Positions 63,639 to 64,000 of a DNA stretch of 64,000 nt are shown here, one piece after another. Location of the stretch: assembly GCA_914767715.1 (NCBI GenBank), contig OU612075.1, positions 20,336,001-20,400,000 on the forward strand, given 5' to 3'. Source of the stretch: Membranipora membranacea (taxonomy: Eukaryota; Bryozoa; Gymnolaemata; Cheilostomatida; Membraniporidae). Both the position numbers and the translations under genes were made by a program. The notes beneath the pieces are model-generated. The model saw only the letters and a list, made by a program, of their open reading frames with translations. It was not told the origin of the DNA and did not search any database. How positions within the stretch are numbered: position 1 is the first letter of the stretch; every line of letters begins with the position of its first letter.

Positions 63639-63854
63639 TTATACCTGGGAGTCCGGCTGTATGAAGGGCTGTCTATAGGTCATGGCCTCCAAAAATCTGC
63701 GTCTAGAGTCGAGATATATCATACTCTCTGAGTAAGTCTTGGGCATTACCTGAGGCACAGCTCTACCATCTGATGTCTCCAGAGTAAAGTGGAACTCGTT
63801 AGTAGTACAGGCCTGGTCAGTAGCTGGATCTATTACCTCAGCGTGAACTCGGAC
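63639..63854 (-). CDS. ACOT9: Acyl-CoA thioesterase 9, terminal exon (gene continues beyond the right edge)
   Basis: Exon after acceptor TTTTTTAG, ending with a stop at 63639-63641; 71 residues. The sequence VRVHAEVIDPATDQACTTNE, FHFTLE and VMPKTYSESMIYLDSRRRF matches the C-terminal end of animal ACOT9/ACOT10 mitochondrial thioesterases (family pattern VRV.SEV...TTN.FHFTF...PKTYGESMLYLDG.R). These are double hot-dog enzymes that hydrolyse acyl-CoA in the mitochondrial matrix. The catalytic hot-dog cores are outside the window. Confidence 0.85.
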   Translation of the reverse strand, partial: VRVHAEVIDPATDQACTTNEFHFTLETSDGRAVPQVMPKTYSESMIYLDSRRRFLEAMTYRQPFIQPDSQV

Positions 63855-64000
63855 CTAAAAAATATGTACTTCATCATTGCAGGTTACATTATTAAGATTC
63901 TTAGAGTGAGACAAATGCAATATGATCATGTGAACAATAGAAATTTCACAACATCATAATAAGACTGAATAGACTATTTTTAGGCCACCAAAATATATAT
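63855..64000. other. Intron of the thioesterase gene
   Basis: Sequence between the terminal exon and the right edge; no exon is seen. Confidence 0.5.

Overview
The window is animal genomic DNA. It is AT-rich, its genes have many short introns with GT-AG boundaries, and it carries decayed and fresh non-LTR retrotransposons and many short inverted-repeat elements. Domain content (CBM14, Kunitz-like, MAB21/cGAS-like, tissue-type alkaline phosphatase, ACOT9) says metazoan. Compact spacing and an Ig-like receptor family with no close match I recognise suggest an early-branching invertebrate such as a demosponge, but that placement is inference. All multi-exon models below were built by hand from splice signals and reading-frame phase.

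Left part (1-27 kb, mostly + strand): a decayed LINE reverse transcriptase at the left edge, then three paralogous seven-exon genes (3425-7682, 18489-22170, 23636-26683) for single-pass membrane proteins. All three share the same intron phases, a signal peptide, divergent outer exons, one almost invariant 59-codon exon, a transmembrane exon and a cytoplasmic tail with a conserved GE(H/N)APS motif. Between copies 1 and 2 lie an unrecognised minus-strand gene (12582-15286, 5' end unresolved) and two weaker gene candidates near 8.2-10.6 kb.

Middle (27-36 kb, minus strand): one 15-exon gene for an 858-residue secreted protein with a chitin-binding domain, two Kunitz-like modules, a zincin-type HEFGH core and four Cys-rich repeats. 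A TATA box and a poly(A) signal frame it.

Right part (37-64 kb, minus strand): two paralogous eight-exon MAB21/cGAS-like nucleotidyltransferase genes (37788-42061 and 56045-61737) flank a ten-exon GPI-anchored alkaline phosphatase (43552-50348) and a broken partial copy of that phosphatase (about 53.5-55.4 kb). A reverse transcriptase fragment sits at 52.2-53.3 kb, and a nearly intact one lies inside an intron of the second cGAS-like gene. The last exon of an ACOT9 acyl-CoA thioesterase gene lies at the right edge.

The most interesting content is the tandem receptor family (variable outer domain, near-identical exon, conserved tail) about 11 kb from a pair of putative nucleotide second-messenger sensors, with the protease gene between them. 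A joint role in immunity or self-recognition is only a hypothesis.
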